A stretch of 64,000 nucleotides of DNA from JAGWAJ01 sp026707615. Lineage in GTDB: Bacteria > Acidobacteriota > Vicinamibacteria > Vicinamibacterales > UBA8438. Of the stretch, positions 17,558 through 26,061 are shown one piece after another; positions within the stretch are counted from its first letter, which is position 1, and each line of letters begins with the position of its first letter. The position numbers and the translations under genes are program-made. The notes beneath the pieces were generated by a model. The model did no database searches, was not told the DNA's origin, and saw nothing but the letters and a program-made list of their open reading frames with translations. The stretch is taken from positions 1,922,001-1,986,000 of the forward strand of contig CBDBMW010000013.1 of the NCBI GenBank assembly GCA_965207595.1, given 5' to 3'.

Positions 17558-19912
17558 ATGCGGTGGTACCCAAGACCGATCGCCCTGCCGGCCGTCCTGC
17601 TGGCGATGGCGCTGGTCTCCCCCGCCCGGGCGCAGCCGACCGACCCCGCAGCCGAGTCCGCGGAGAGTCCGGAACCGCAACGTCTCCCCCGCGAGCCGGC
17701 CGCGGGCCTGGCTCTCGCTCCCGCCGAGCTGTACCGCGTTGCTCTCCGGCGCACCGAGCAGCCGCCCCGCATCGACGGTCGGCTCGACGAGGAGATGTGG
17801 CAGTCCGCCGCGATCGTCGACGCCTTCGTGCAGCAGGAGCCGTCCGAGGGGGAGCCCGCCACCGAGCCCACCGTCGTCCGGCTCCTCTACGACGCGCGCG
17901 CCCTCTACATCGGGGTCGAGGCCTTCGACTCGCGCCCCGAGGCGGTGATCGCGACCGAGATGCGCCGCGACTCGCCACGCCTGTTCGACGAGGACAATTT
18001 CCAGATCATCCTCGACACCTTTCGCGACCGCCGTTCCGGCTACATGTTCGTTACCAGTCCGCTGGGCGCGAAGCTCGAGCAGCAGGTGGCCGAGGAGGGC
18101 GAAGGGGGCTTCCGGGGCTCCAACAGCCCCAACGTCAACGTGAACTGGGACGGCGTCTGGGACGTCCGGGCCCGGCGCACGGCGGAAGGCTGGGTGGCCG
18201 AGATCGCCATCCCCATGGTCACTCTCCGTTTCCCGGACGTCGAGCGGCAGGTCTGGGGCGTCAACTTCATGCGCAACATCCGGCGCAAGAACGAGCAGGT
18301 GTTCTGGGCGCCGATCTCGAAGGAGTACACGCTGACGCGGGTCAGCCTCGCGGGGACGATGACCGGCATCCGCGACGTGAGCCGCGGACTCGACCTGCGG
18401 TTGACGCCCTATGCCCTGGCGGCCGGCCGGCAGGACCGCGCCGCGGGCGGCCTCGACACGTCGGGCTTCGGGGACTACGGCCTCGACGTCAAGTACGGCG
18501 TCGCGTCGGGGCTGAACCTCGATCTCACCCTGAACACCGATTTCGCGCAGGTGGAGGTGGACGAGCAGCAGGTCAACCTGACCCGCTTCCCCCTCTTCTT
18601 TCCGGAGAAGCGGGACTTCTTTCTCGAGAACGCCGGCATGTTCAGCGTCGGGGCCCGCGGCAGCGGCTTCGGGCGCCTCGCCGACCTCTTCTTCACGCGG
18701 CGCATCGGGCTGTCGGACGCCGGCCAGCCGATCCCGATCATGGGCGGGGCCCGGCTGACGGGCAAGACCGGACGCAACAACGTCGCGGCGATGAACATCA
18801 CGACGCAGTCCGCGTTCGGACACTCCGGCGAGAACTTCTTCGTGGGACGCTACAGCCGCGACATCCTGGCCCGGTCGAAGGTGGGCGGCATCGTCGTCAG
18901 CAAGGACGCGGTCGACGGCGGACACTACAACCGGACGCTCGCGGCGGACACGACGCTGGCCGTGCACCGCAACCTGACGATGACCGCGTTCCTCGCCAAG
19001 ACCGAATCCCCCCGGGAGGCGCTGGCCGGACGCCGCCGCAGCCACGCGGCGAGTGCGGGAGCGGCGTCCGGCGACATGGCCGGCTACGTCCGCGGCACGT
19101 GGCTCAGCCCGGGGTGGCACGTCTTCAGCGAGTTCGCGGAGCTGCAGGACGATTTCAACCCGGAGGTCGGCTTCGTGCCCCGCGTCGGGATCCGGACGTC
19201 GTCGTTCCACGGCGAGTGGAATCCGCGCCCCGGCCGCTGGAACATTCGCATGCTCGACCCGATGTGGAACATCACCTACACCACCGACCTCCGCAACCGC
19301 CTGCTGACGCGTCGCATCCACAACATGGTCGGGACCTACTTCGAGGACGGCTCCTGGGTGATGGTCTACTACAACGACCACTTCGAGCAGCTAGACTTCC
19401 CGTTCCACATTCGTCCCGACGTCACCATCCCCGCCGGCACCTACCGCTTCGGTGAATGGGTCTTCTCGTACAGCTCGGACCCGTCCCGGCGGGTGTACGG
19501 CCAGGCCCGCTACTCGCCGCAGACCTTCTTCGGGGGCACGCGGACCGACGTGCAGGCCACGCTGGGCGTGCGGGCGACGAGCCGCCTGGCCGCGGAGGCG
19601 CTCTTCAACCGCAGCGACGTCGTGCTCCCCGGCGGCGCCTTCGTCGCCGACCTCGCCTCGCTGCGGGTCGACTTCACCATCTCGCCGCGCCTGACGCTGC
19701 GCACGCTCTCGCAGTACAACTCGACCACGAGCGAGCTCAGCCACAGCGTGCGCTTCAACTGGATCTACAGCCCCGGCAGCGACATCTACGTCGCCTACGA
19801 CGAGCTCCGCCTCGACGGCGACCCGCTGCGGCTAGACCCGCACATCCAGCGCTGGTCGGGCCTCCGCAGCCGGCAGCTCGCCGTCAAGATGACCTACCTG
19901 CTCTCGCGGTAG
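17558..19912 (+). CDS. DUF5916 protein with N-terminal CBM9-like domain
   Basis: A 784-residue exported protein. Residues 1-25 are a signal peptide (LLAMALVSPARAQ). A carbohydrate-binding family 9-like domain follows at about 70-270 (IDGRLDEEMWQSA; LYDARALYIGVEAFD; GWVAEIAIP). The long DUF5916 domain then resembles an outer-membrane beta-barrel, with alternating strands and FFPEKRDFFLENAGMF near 345-360. Such proteins are common in Bacteroidota and Acidobacteriota and are usually predicted to be outer-membrane proteins of unknown ligand. The last residues, LAVKMTYLLSR, have the alternating pattern of a barrel end. Coupled to the HupE-like gene upstream. Confidence 0.85.
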   Translation: MRWYPRPIALPAVLLAMALVSPARAQPTDPAAESAESPEPQRLPREPAAGLALAPAELYRVALRRTEQPPRIDGRLDEEMWQSAAIVDAFVQQEPSEGEPATEPTVVRLLYDARALYIGVEAFDSRPEAVIATEMRRDSPRLFDEDNFQIILDTFRDRRSGYMFVTSPLGAKLEQQVAEEGEGGFRGSNSPNVNVNWDGVWDVRARRTAEGWVAEIAIPMVTLRFPDVERQVWGVNFMRNIRRKNEQVFWAPISKEYTLTRVSLAGTMTGIRDVSRGLDLRLTPYALAAGRQDRAAGGLDTSGFGDYGLDVKYGVASGLNLDLTLNTDFAQVEVDEQQVNLTRFPLFFPEKRDFFLENAGMFSVGARGSGFGRLADLFFTRRIGLSDAGQPIPIMGGARLTGKTGRNNVAAMNITTQSAFGHSGENFFVGRYSRDILARSKVGGIVVSKDAVDGGHYNRTLAADTTLAVHRNLTMTAFLAKTESPREALAGRRRSHAASAGAASGDMAGYVRGTWLSPGWHVFSEFAELQDDFNPEVGFVPRVGIRTSSFHGEWNPRPGRWNIRMLDPMWNITYTTDLRNRLLTRRIHNMVGTYFEDGSWVMVYYNDHFEQLDFPFHIRPDVTIPAGTYRFGEWVFSYSSDPSRRVYGQARYSPQTFFGGTRTDVQATLGVRATSRLAAEALFNRSDVVLPGGAFVADLASLRVDFTISPRLTLRTLSQYNSTTSELSHSVRFNWIYSPGSDIYVAYDELRLDGDPLRLDPHIQRWSGLRSRQLAVKMTYLLSR

Positions 19913-19932
19913 CGCGACCCTTGCGGTCGGGT

Positions 19933-21618
19933 TCAGGCCGGTTCGGTCTCGAACACGACGATGTCGCGCGACTCGGCGCCAATCTCCACGCCGATGAGGT
20001 GGACCGCGCGCCCCGCGGCGCGGTACTTGTCGGCGTAGCCGCGCGCCTTCAGTTGGGCCAGCGCCGCCCCAGTCTTCTGCGCGGGGTGACCGCCCGCCCC
20101 GGCCGGCTGCGCGCGCCCCGGCGGCTCGGCCACCTTGAACTCGAACAGGTAGACGTGCGCCCGCAGGCGCACCGCCAGGTCCAGCCGCCCGCGGCTGGTG
20201 GCGTCCTCCGCCGCCACGTCCAGCCCGAGCGCGGCGAAGTGCGCGTAGAACACGCTCGCCCAGTAGCCCTCGTAGCGGGCGATCTCGTTCCGGCGATGCC
20301 AGTCGTGCGGAATGCCCGCCAGCAGGGCCCGTAGCGGCGCCTCCACTCCTGCCGCGTCGCCCGCCGCCAGCACGTCGTACAGCCGCGCGGCGTGGCGCTC
20401 CCGCCTCGGGTCGGGCGCCAACCGGTCGAGCAGGCTCTCGCTCAACCCCTGGCGGACCTCCCGGTTCGGGTAACCCAGGCGGTACACGGTGCGCCCCCCG
20501 CGCCGCTCCGCGCCTCGGATGGTGAGGTAGCCCGTCTGGAACAGCAGCGCCTCGGGCGCGATGACGTCCACGTCGAACGCCGACAGCAGGGCCTCGCTGG
20601 CGTGGACGTCGTCGAGGTCCGAAGCGGCGACGCCGCGGCCGATCAGGGTGTCCACCAGGAACGTCGGCGTGCCGGTCTCGAACCAGTGGGCCTCGAAGCG
20701 CCGGCTGCGGAACAGCTTCAGCAGCCCGAACGGGTTGTAGACCCGCTCCTCTCCCAGCCAGCCGTAGCCGTCGTACCAGGCGCGGATTTCGTCCCTGTCC
20801 AGTCCCGGCAACTCCGGAGCGAACACCCGGTCCAGATCCGCGTCGGTGCAGCCACAGATTGCCGAGTAGTCGGGGTCGAGGGTGAGGTCGACCAGGTTGT
20901 TCAGTCCCGAGAACAGACTGACCTTGCTGAACCTGCTCACCCCCGTGATGAACGACAGCTCCACGTGTGCGTCACAGTCCTTGAGGATGCCGTACAGGCC
21001 GCGCAGGTCATCGCGATTGGTCCGCGCCTGCGCCGGCTCGTCCAGCGCGTCGAGGATCGGCTTGTCGTACTCGTCCACCAGCACCACCACCCGCCGGCCG
21101 CTACGCCGGTGCAGCGTTTCCAGCAGCGTGGCGAGGCGCCCCGGCGCCGGCCCGACACGGGACGGTACGGCCGGGTGCCCGCGCACGGCATCGAGCAGGC
21201 GCGCGAACGGTCCCGGCGTGGCCCGGCTCTCAGCCGCGTCGAGCTGCCGCAGGACGCTCGCTCGCAGCTCGTCCGGCCGCTTGAAGTTGCCGCCGCCGAA
21301 GCTGAGCCGCACCACCGGATGACGCCGCGACCAGTCCCAGGCGTCGTGAACGTCGAGGCCCCGGAACAGACCCTCGGCGCCCTCGTACAGCTCCTTGAGC
21401 GTGTCCACGAACAGACTCTTGCCGAACCGCCGGGGGCGCGACAGGAAGTAGTGCTTGCCGGCATCGCCGGCCAGCCGCCGGGCGTAGGCCGTCTTGTCGA
21501 CGTAGTAGCAGCCCTCCTCCCGGATCTCCCGGAACGTCTGGATGCCGATGGGAAGCCTGCGCCGAGCCCTGGGGAGATTCACGGCCGCTGCCGCGTTCGC
21601 GTCCGTTCGGCTCCCCAT
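19933..21618 (-). CDS. AAA-ATPase-like / PD-(D/E)XK nuclease superfamily protein
   Basis: A 561-residue protein with the AAA-ATPase-like (AAA_34) plus PDDEXK_9 (DUF1703) layout. The N-terminal half has YVDKTAYARRL, the Walker A-like FLSRPRRFGKSLFVDTL (about 57-73) and a Walker B-like VVVLVDEYDKPILDA. The middle has ITGVSRFSKVSLFSGLNNL, a hallmark of the family. The C-terminal nuclease-like part has YEGYWASVFYAHFAALGLD, RGRLDLAVRL and YLFEFKV, giving the D...ExK core. Such proteins occur in large variable families in Bacteroidota and other hosts; mobile or defence roles are suspected but unproven. It starts 2 bases after the HEPN gene. Confidence 0.85.
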   Translation of the reverse strand: MGSRTDANAAAAVNLPRARRRLPIGIQTFREIREEGCYYVDKTAYARRLAGDAGKHYFLSRPRRFGKSLFVDTLKELYEGAEGLFRGLDVHDAWDWSRRHPVVRLSFGGGNFKRPDELRASVLRQLDAAESRATPGPFARLLDAVRGHPAVPSRVGPAPGRLATLLETLHRRSGRRVVVLVDEYDKPILDALDEPAQARTNRDDLRGLYGILKDCDAHVELSFITGVSRFSKVSLFSGLNNLVDLTLDPDYSAICGCTDADLDRVFAPELPGLDRDEIRAWYDGYGWLGEERVYNPFGLLKLFRSRRFEAHWFETGTPTFLVDTLIGRGVAASDLDDVHASEALLSAFDVDVIAPEALLFQTGYLTIRGAERRGGRTVYRLGYPNREVRQGLSESLLDRLAPDPRRERHAARLYDVLAAGDAAGVEAPLRALLAGIPHDWHRRNEIARYEGYWASVFYAHFAALGLDVAAEDATSRGRLDLAVRLRAHVYLFEFKVAEPPGRAQPAGAGGHPAQKTGAALAQLKARGYADKYRAAGRAVHLIGVEIGAESRDIVVFETEPA

Positions 21619-21620
21619 GC

Positions 21621-22115
21621 CTACTCCCGTTCGATTACCGCCGTTGCCACCGAGACCACCCGGGGGGCGCCGGCGAGGGCGCGTTCCGCGTCGTCCCGCG
21701 AGTAGTGCTCGGTCGGGATGAAGTCGATGTCGCCGTAGAACGACAGCTCCCGGTCCTTGCGGAGCTCGGCGGAGATGGCGGCCAGGGCGTCCACCTCGGC
21801 CGCGACGGCGTCCGGCAGCCGGCCGCGGTGCTCGCGCAGGATGCTGCCGACGTCGTGCCAGCGCGGCGCCTCCACCCCGACCTGTCGCGGCATACCCTTG
21901 AGCGCGAGCTCGACGATCTCCCGGGCTTCCCGGACCCCGTCCGAGTACGCTTCGTCGTCGAGCAGCACGGGCAGGATCCTGAGCCGCCTGGTCGCCTTGA
22001 ACAGGTAGCTCTCGGCCAGGGAGCCGTTGGTCATGGCGGGGCTCGCGCGGGGTGCCGGCTTCACCAGTCCCGCGAGGAGCACCTCGTACGCGGGATGCAT
22101 GCCGGCATTATGCAT
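21621..22115 (-). CDS. HEPN-domain protein
   Basis: A 164-residue helical protein. The segment ESYLFKATRRLRILPVLL followed by EIVELALKGMPRQVGVEAPRWHDVGSIL matches the HEPN fold: a first helix with aromatic and basic residues, then a helix leading to a P-x-x-H turn. The catalytic R-x4-6-H signature of HEPN ribonucleases is not present (the only Arg residues lie 2 and 10 positions before the His), so it may be inactive or a binding subunit. No nucleotidyltransferase partner is adjacent. Start at 22115 or 22100. It ends 2 bases before the AAA/PD-(D/E)XK gene, which suggests the two work together. Confidence 0.65.
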   Translation of the reverse strand: MHNAGMHPAYEVLLAGLVKPAPRASPAMTNGSLAESYLFKATRRLRILPVLLDDEAYSDGVREAREIVELALKGMPRQVGVEAPRWHDVGSILREHRGRLPDAVAAEVDALAAISAELRKDRELSFYGDIDFIPTEHYSRDDAERALAGAPRVVSVATAVIERE

Positions 22116-22185
22116 GGTCCGGTCGCTCCGGGCGGCCGCAGGCCGCGGGCGCGGTCGGCACGCGCCCGATTCCGGGCGGCGCCCG

Positions 22186-22214
22186 TTGTCTTCCCGCCCG
22201 AAACCCACTACCGT
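22186..22214 (+). promoter_or_regulatory. Possible promoter of hflK-hflC
   Basis: TTGTCT (22186-22191), 17-base spacer, TACCGT (22209-22214), in the 145-base gap between the divergent HEPN gene and hflK. The -35 is good and the -10 weak. Confidence 0.35.
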
Positions 22215-22260
22215 GAAGATCGTACCGCCAGCCGGCCGCGCCGGCAGAAGGAGCAATTGC

Positions 22261-23280
22261 ATGGAAGACATCCCGATCGTCGACTTCAAGCGCGTCAACG
22301 TACCGCGCATCCCGCGCGGTGTGGCGACGCTCGCCGTCGCCGGCCTCGTCGCCCTGTTCGTGGGGTTCAACTCGCTCTACCAGATCCAGCCGGAGGAGGT
22401 GGGTGTGGTGCTCCGCTTCGGGCAGTACGTCCGGACGACGGACCCGGGCCTCCGGACGAAGATCCCGTTCGCGGAAGAGGTGCTGAAGGTCCCGGTGCAG
22501 CGGCAGCTCAAGCAGGAGTTCGGCTTCCGCACCATCGACGCCGGCATCCGGACGCAGTACGCCTCCGAGCGGCTGTTCGCCGACGAGGCGGTGATGCTGA
22601 CCGGCGACCTCAACGTCGCCGTCGTCGAGTGGATCGTGCAGTACCGGGTGGCGGACCCGTACCTCTTCCTCTTCAAGGTGCGCAACCTCGACGACACCTT
22701 CCGCGCCATGAACGAGGCCGTGATGCGGGAGGTCGTCGGCGACCGCACGGTCACCGAGGTGCTGACCGTCGGGCGGCAGGAGATCGAGTCCCGGGTCGAG
22801 GAACGGCTCCAGGGCCTCGCCAACCAGTACGAGATGGGGATCACGATCGACCAGGTGGTGCTGCAGGACGTCAATCCGCCCGACCCCGTCAAGCCGTCGT
22901 GGGACGAGGTGAACCAGGCGCAGCAGCAGCGCGACCGGATGATCAACGAGGCGCGGGCCGAGTACAACCGCGTCATCCCGCGGGCCCGCGGCGAGGCGGA
23001 GCAGACGGTGCTCCAGGCCGAGGGCTACGCCCTCGATCGCGTCAACCGCTCCGAGGGTGACGCGGTCCGTTTCACGGCCATCTACGACGAGTACCGGCGT
23101 GCGCCGGAGGTCACCCGCCGGCGGCTCTACCTCGAGACGATGCAGCGCATCCTGCCGCAGGTCGGCCGCAAGCTGTACGTCGATCAGGACACGACCGGCG
23201 TCCTCCCGCTGCTGTCGCTCGACGGCACCCCGACGCGTCCGATACCCAATACGACCCCTGTTGCCGGAGGTGGCCAGTGA
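22261..23280 (+). CDS. hflK: FtsH-protease modulator HflK
   Basis: A 339-residue SPFH/band-7 membrane protein that with HflC forms a large cage around the FtsH protease. One membrane helix at about 23-40 (VATLAVAGLVALFVGF) is followed by the SPFH domain (QIQPEEVGVVLRFGQY to about 230) and a long charged helix with GEAEQTVLQAEGYAL. The tail PTRPIPNTTPVAGGGQ is low in complexity. Start ATG at 22261 is preceded by AGAAGGAG. It overlaps hflC by 4 bases (GTGA). Confidence 0.93.
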   Translation: MEDIPIVDFKRVNVPRIPRGVATLAVAGLVALFVGFNSLYQIQPEEVGVVLRFGQYVRTTDPGLRTKIPFAEEVLKVPVQRQLKQEFGFRTIDAGIRTQYASERLFADEAVMLTGDLNVAVVEWIVQYRVADPYLFLFKVRNLDDTFRAMNEAVMREVVGDRTVTEVLTVGRQEIESRVEERLQGLANQYEMGITIDQVVLQDVNPPDPVKPSWDEVNQAQQQRDRMINEARAEYNRVIPRARGEAEQTVLQAEGYALDRVNRSEGDAVRFTAIYDEYRRAPEVTRRRLYLETMQRILPQVGRKLYVDQDTTGVLPLLSLDGTPTRPIPNTTPVAGGGQ

Positions 23281-24209
23281 AGCGCTCCACAACGACCCAG
23301 ATCGCCGTCGGCCTCGCCCTGCTCGTCCTCGTCGCGCAGTCGCTCTACACCGTCAGCGAGACCGAGCAGGTCATCCTGACGCAGTTCGGAGAGCCGGTCG
23401 GCGACCCGGTGGTCACACCGGGCCTGCACTTCAAGCTGCCGTTCATCCAGCGCCCCAACTTCTTCGAGAAGCGCTTCCTGGAGTGGGACGGGAGCCCCAA
23501 CCAGGTGCCCACCCGCGACAAGCGCTTCATCTGGGTGGACACCTACGCGCGCTGGCGCATCACCGATCCACTGCTCTTCTTCCAGCGCCTCCGGGACGAG
23601 CGCGGCGCGCAGTCGCGCCTCGACGACATCCTCGACGGCGAGACGCGGAACGCCGTCGCCCGCCACGACCTCATCGAGCTCGTCCGCAGCAGCAACCGCG
23701 ACCCGGACGAGGTGCCGATCGAGTCCGAGGAGGAGGCCGTCATCCTGGACGCGATCGAGCGCGGCCGGCAGGAGATCACGCGCGACATCCTGGCCACCGC
23801 GGCGGAGCGGACGGCCGACCTCGGGATCGAGCTGCTCGACCTGCGCCTGAAGCGGATCAACTACGTCGAGGAGGTCCAGAAGGACGTCTTCGCCCGCATG
23901 ATCGCCGAGCGGCAGCGGATCGCCGAGCAGTTCCGCTCGGAGGGCCAGGGCGAGTCGGCGCGCATCCACGGCGAGCGCGAGCGCGAGCTGGCGCAGATCC
24001 AGTCCGAGGCCTACCGGCGGGCGGAGGAGCTGCGCGGCGAGGCCGACGCCGAGGCGACCCGCGTCTACGCCGATGCGTACAGCCGCGACGCGGACTTCTA
24101 CGCGTTCATGAAGTCGCTCGAGACCTACGAGCAGACGATGGACCCGGAGACCTTCTTCATCCTCGGGACCGACAGCGAGCTGCTCCAGTACCTCGAACGC
24201 ACGCGCTGA
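23277..24209 (+). CDS. hflC: FtsH-protease modulator HflC
   Basis: A 310-residue partner of HflK with the same layout: an N-terminal membrane helix (about 8-23), an SPFH domain starting at VSETEQVILTQFGEP, and a long alpha-helical stretch (RIHGERERELAQIQSEAYR) ending with ETYEQTMDPETFFILGTDSELLQYL, the typical HflC C-terminus. GTG start overlapping the hflK stop indicates translational coupling and equal production of both subunits. Confidence 0.94.
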   Translation: MKRSTTTQIAVGLALLVLVAQSLYTVSETEQVILTQFGEPVGDPVVTPGLHFKLPFIQRPNFFEKRFLEWDGSPNQVPTRDKRFIWVDTYARWRITDPLLFFQRLRDERGAQSRLDDILDGETRNAVARHDLIELVRSSNRDPDEVPIESEEEAVILDAIERGRQEITRDILATAAERTADLGIELLDLRLKRINYVEEVQKDVFARMIAERQRIAEQFRSEGQGESARIHGERERELAQIQSEAYRRAEELRGEADAEATRVYADAYSRDADFYAFMKSLETYEQTMDPETFFILGTDSELLQYLERTR

Positions 24210-24266
24210 CCCGGGGCACGAAGGTCGGCCGTCGACTCCTTCCCGGACGCCGGCGGGTCCGCCGTC

Positions 24267-24289
24267 GGCGCCCGGTAGGAGCCGGCGCC
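24267..24289. terminator. Inverted repeat between convergent hflC and the quinoprotein 3' half
   Basis: GGCGCC (24267-24272) and GGCGCC (24284-24289) separated by 11 bases in the 111-base gap between two convergent genes. Moderate stem and no T-run; a terminator role is inferred from position. Confidence 0.35.
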
Positions 24290-24320
24290 TCGGAACGCGC
24301 CAGACCGGCTCGCGGTCGCG

Positions 24321-25147
24321 TCAGTCGGGGAGGGCAAAGACGAAGAGGTTGTTCCCGGCGCTCGGTCGCAGCTCCGGTGTGAGGCGCCCGTGCGCCGTCG
24401 TCGTGCCGGCCGTGCCGGTGCTCACGGCGACGTACTGGCGCCCGTCGGCAGCGTAGGTGATCGGGAAGCCGGTCACGGCCGACCCGAGGTTGATCTCCCA
24501 GAGCGTCTTCCCCGTCTCCTGGTCGAGGGCCCGGAAACGTCCGTTGCCGTCGCCGCCGAAGACGAGCCCGCCGCCGGTGGCGACCAGCGACGTGGTGGCG
24601 GCGCGCTGCTCGTGCACCCAGGCGATGGCGCCGGTCTCGGCCGAGATCGCCTGGACCGTCCCCACCTGGTCGGTGCCCGGCGCGATCTCGTGCCGGACGG
24701 CCAGCGCGTAGAGCGACGAGGCCGCGTCGTCCTCCGTCGTCGCCATCATCCGCGCGCAGACGTTGCGCAGCGGCATGTACATCATGTTGGTCAGGGGGCT
24801 GTAGGCGCCGGCCTCCCAGTCCTTGCCGCCGAACCACGTCGGGCAGGCCAGTACCTGCTGGCCGGTGCCGGTGAAGGTGACCTCGGCGTTCTCGGACACC
24901 TCGCCCGTCGCTCCGTCGATGCTGCTGACCACGTTCTGGGTGATGGTCGGCGTGGCCCACAGGAACTCCCCCGTCTCCCGGTCCAGGGTGTAGACGATGC
25001 CGGTCTTGCCCGGGATGCCGGTCAGCACGCGGCGCGTCTCCCCCCGCTCGATCCGCGGATTGACCCAGGCCACGGACGGATCCGGCGCGACCGCGGTGTC
25101 GACGAGGATCCGCTCGAAGGGGTGATCGAGATCCCAGTGGTCGTTGA
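24321..25147 (-). pseudogene. PQQ-dependent dehydrogenase, 3' half (separated by insertion)
   Basis: The C-terminal 275 codons of a quinoprotein dehydrogenase with an eight-bladed PQQ propeller. Visible blades include RETGEFLWA, MYMPLRNVCARM and DQETGKTLWEINLG. Conserved sequence begins abruptly at LNDHWDLDHPFERILVDT, the middle of the family; upstream the frame continues another 67 codons into element DNA that does not resemble a quinoprotein. The missing N-terminal half is at 31340-32285 on the same strand. Joining base 31340 to 25147 restores ...WYYQH-LNDHWDLDH... in frame, giving 591 codons, a normal length for the family. No frameshift or stop is seen, so the break is probably recent. 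Confidence 0.9.
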
Positions 25148-25154
25148 GGTGCTG
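25148..25154. repeat. Left junction direct repeat of the integrated element (att core)
   Basis: GGTGCTG, identical to 31340-31346. In the uninterrupted gene this is the Gln-His codon pair (CAGCAC plus the next C, minus strand). Its size fits the crossover region of a tyrosine recombinase. Confidence 0.75.
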
Positions 25155-25272
25155 TCCGCCGCTAGATCGCATAAGCGGCTTTAAAATCAATGGTTTGCCG
25201 GAGACAGAGCCTGCCGATCCCTCGTACTTCCCCTCTTTTGGAACGGGAATCCACTGGTCCAGCCAAGCTCGC

Positions 25273-25320
25273 CTTGGACCCTTGGACTTGGACCTTTGTA
25301 CCTTTGGGACCTCTGGACCC
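25273..25320. repeat. Degenerate 7-8 base tandem repeat near the left element end
   Basis: Six or so imperfect units related to TTGGACC (CTTGGACCC, TTGGACTTGGACC, TTTGTACC, TTTGGGACC, TCTGGACCC) in a row. It lies in the 223-base stretch between the left junction and the first element gene, where I see no gene. A possible short inverted repeat GCCGCT/AGCGGC flanks 25160-25180. Confidence 0.55.
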
Positions 25321-25377
25321 TCTTCAGAGTGCTTCAGACCTTCAGACATCGGGGCGCTCCGGGGGCCGGCGAGAGAG

Positions 25378-25755
25378 TCAGCCGACCTTGTCGGCCCTGC
25401 CCGTCTCGGGATTCAGGATCCAGCCGAGGTGCGTGAGCTTGATGCCGCGTTTGCCGCCCTTCGTCAGGTACGGCTCCACCAGCCCCTTGGCTTCGAGCTC
25501 GGCAACAACACGTCGAGTCGTATTGACCGGTTCACCGGCGTGGTACGGGCTCCGTAGGCGGAGGCCACCCCCGCCACCGATCCCGGTTACGTCTAGGAGG
25601 ATCCCGTTCCCGGTGGAGTCCCCCTGCATCGTCGTGAGCACGGCCCTTGCGCCTTCAGTCACGTCGAGAGCTGCGTCGGACCGGTTCTCCTTCCAGAGAT
25701 CGTAGGCGACCTTCGCCGCGCGGAGGGCCAGCGAGCCAACTGCAAGGTCGACCAT
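25378..25755 (-). CDS. Element protein with possible C-terminal winged helix
   Basis: A 125-residue protein that I do not recognise as a named family. The N-terminal half is mixed helix and strand with a glycine-rich GIGGGGGLRL turn near 60. The C-terminal part, NTTRRVVAELEAKGLVEPYL followed by TKGGKRGIKLTHLGW, has the order of a recognition helix and wing seen in MarR- or PadR-like proteins. A DNA-binding role is therefore possible but weakly supported. The ATG at 25755 lies 8 bases after the stop of the small gene upstream; a TTG at 25758 is an alternative. It is the leftmost gene of the element. Confidence 0.5.
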   Translation of the reverse strand: MVDLAVGSLALRAAKVAYDLWKENRSDAALDVTEGARAVLTTMQGDSTGNGILLDVTGIGGGGGLRLRSPYHAGEPVNTTRRVVAELEAKGLVEPYLTKGGKRGIKLTHLGWILNPETGRADKVG

Positions 25756-25763
25756 CAAGGCCC

Positions 25764-25946
25764 TCAGAGACTGCCGACGCGCTCGTCCGGCTGGCGGGCG
25801 ATGATCTCGTGCAGCTCGTCGTCGTACTGCCCCATCCGTCGGACCACCCCGCTGCGCCGATCCTCAACCCTCGGCGGCTGCTTGCGCTTGTCCGGGTCGG
25901 CGACGACGAGCGCAAGATGGCGGGGGACGTCGGCTGCCTCCTGCAT
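25764..25946 (-). CDS. Small basic hypothetical protein of the element
   Basis: A 60-residue charged protein (ADPDKRKQPPRVEDRRSGVV then GQYDDELHEIIARQPDERVG) with no recognised domain, signal or membrane segment. It runs in the same direction as the nuclease gene upstream and the possible winged-helix gene downstream (8-base gap), so it could belong to a three-gene unit. An upstream GTG at 25979 would lengthen it to 71 residues but would start inside the hairpin at 25964-25983. Low confidence that it is a real gene. Confidence 0.35.
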   Translation of the reverse strand: MQEAADVPRHLALVVADPDKRKQPPRVEDRRSGVVRRMGQYDDELHEIIARQPDERVGSL

Positions 25947-25963
25947 CCCAAGACTGTACCATG

Positions 25964-25983
25964 CTCCGTGCTGGACCACGGAG
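25964..25983. terminator. Perfect 7-bp hairpin downstream of the nuclease gene
   Basis: CTCCGTG (25964-25970), 6-base loop, CACGGAG (25977-25983). It lies 78 bases beyond the stop of the nuclease gene (26062) and just before the small gene 25764-25946. It could be a terminator or attenuator. Confidence 0.35.
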
Positions 25984-26061
25984 AGCCTTCGACGGCCGAA
26001 CCCGCGGGCGTCTTAGCACGAATGCGGATCGACGGCCCGAACGCGGCGAGTCACGTGCGGC

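Noticed and set aside
15866..19381. 1171-codon open frame on the minus strand (and a 1197-codon frame on the plus strand at 15862-19455)
   Set aside because: They lie opposite or out of frame with the HupE-like and DUF5916 genes. Their Arg/Gly/His/Pro-rich content without any domain is the usual shadow of high third-position GC.
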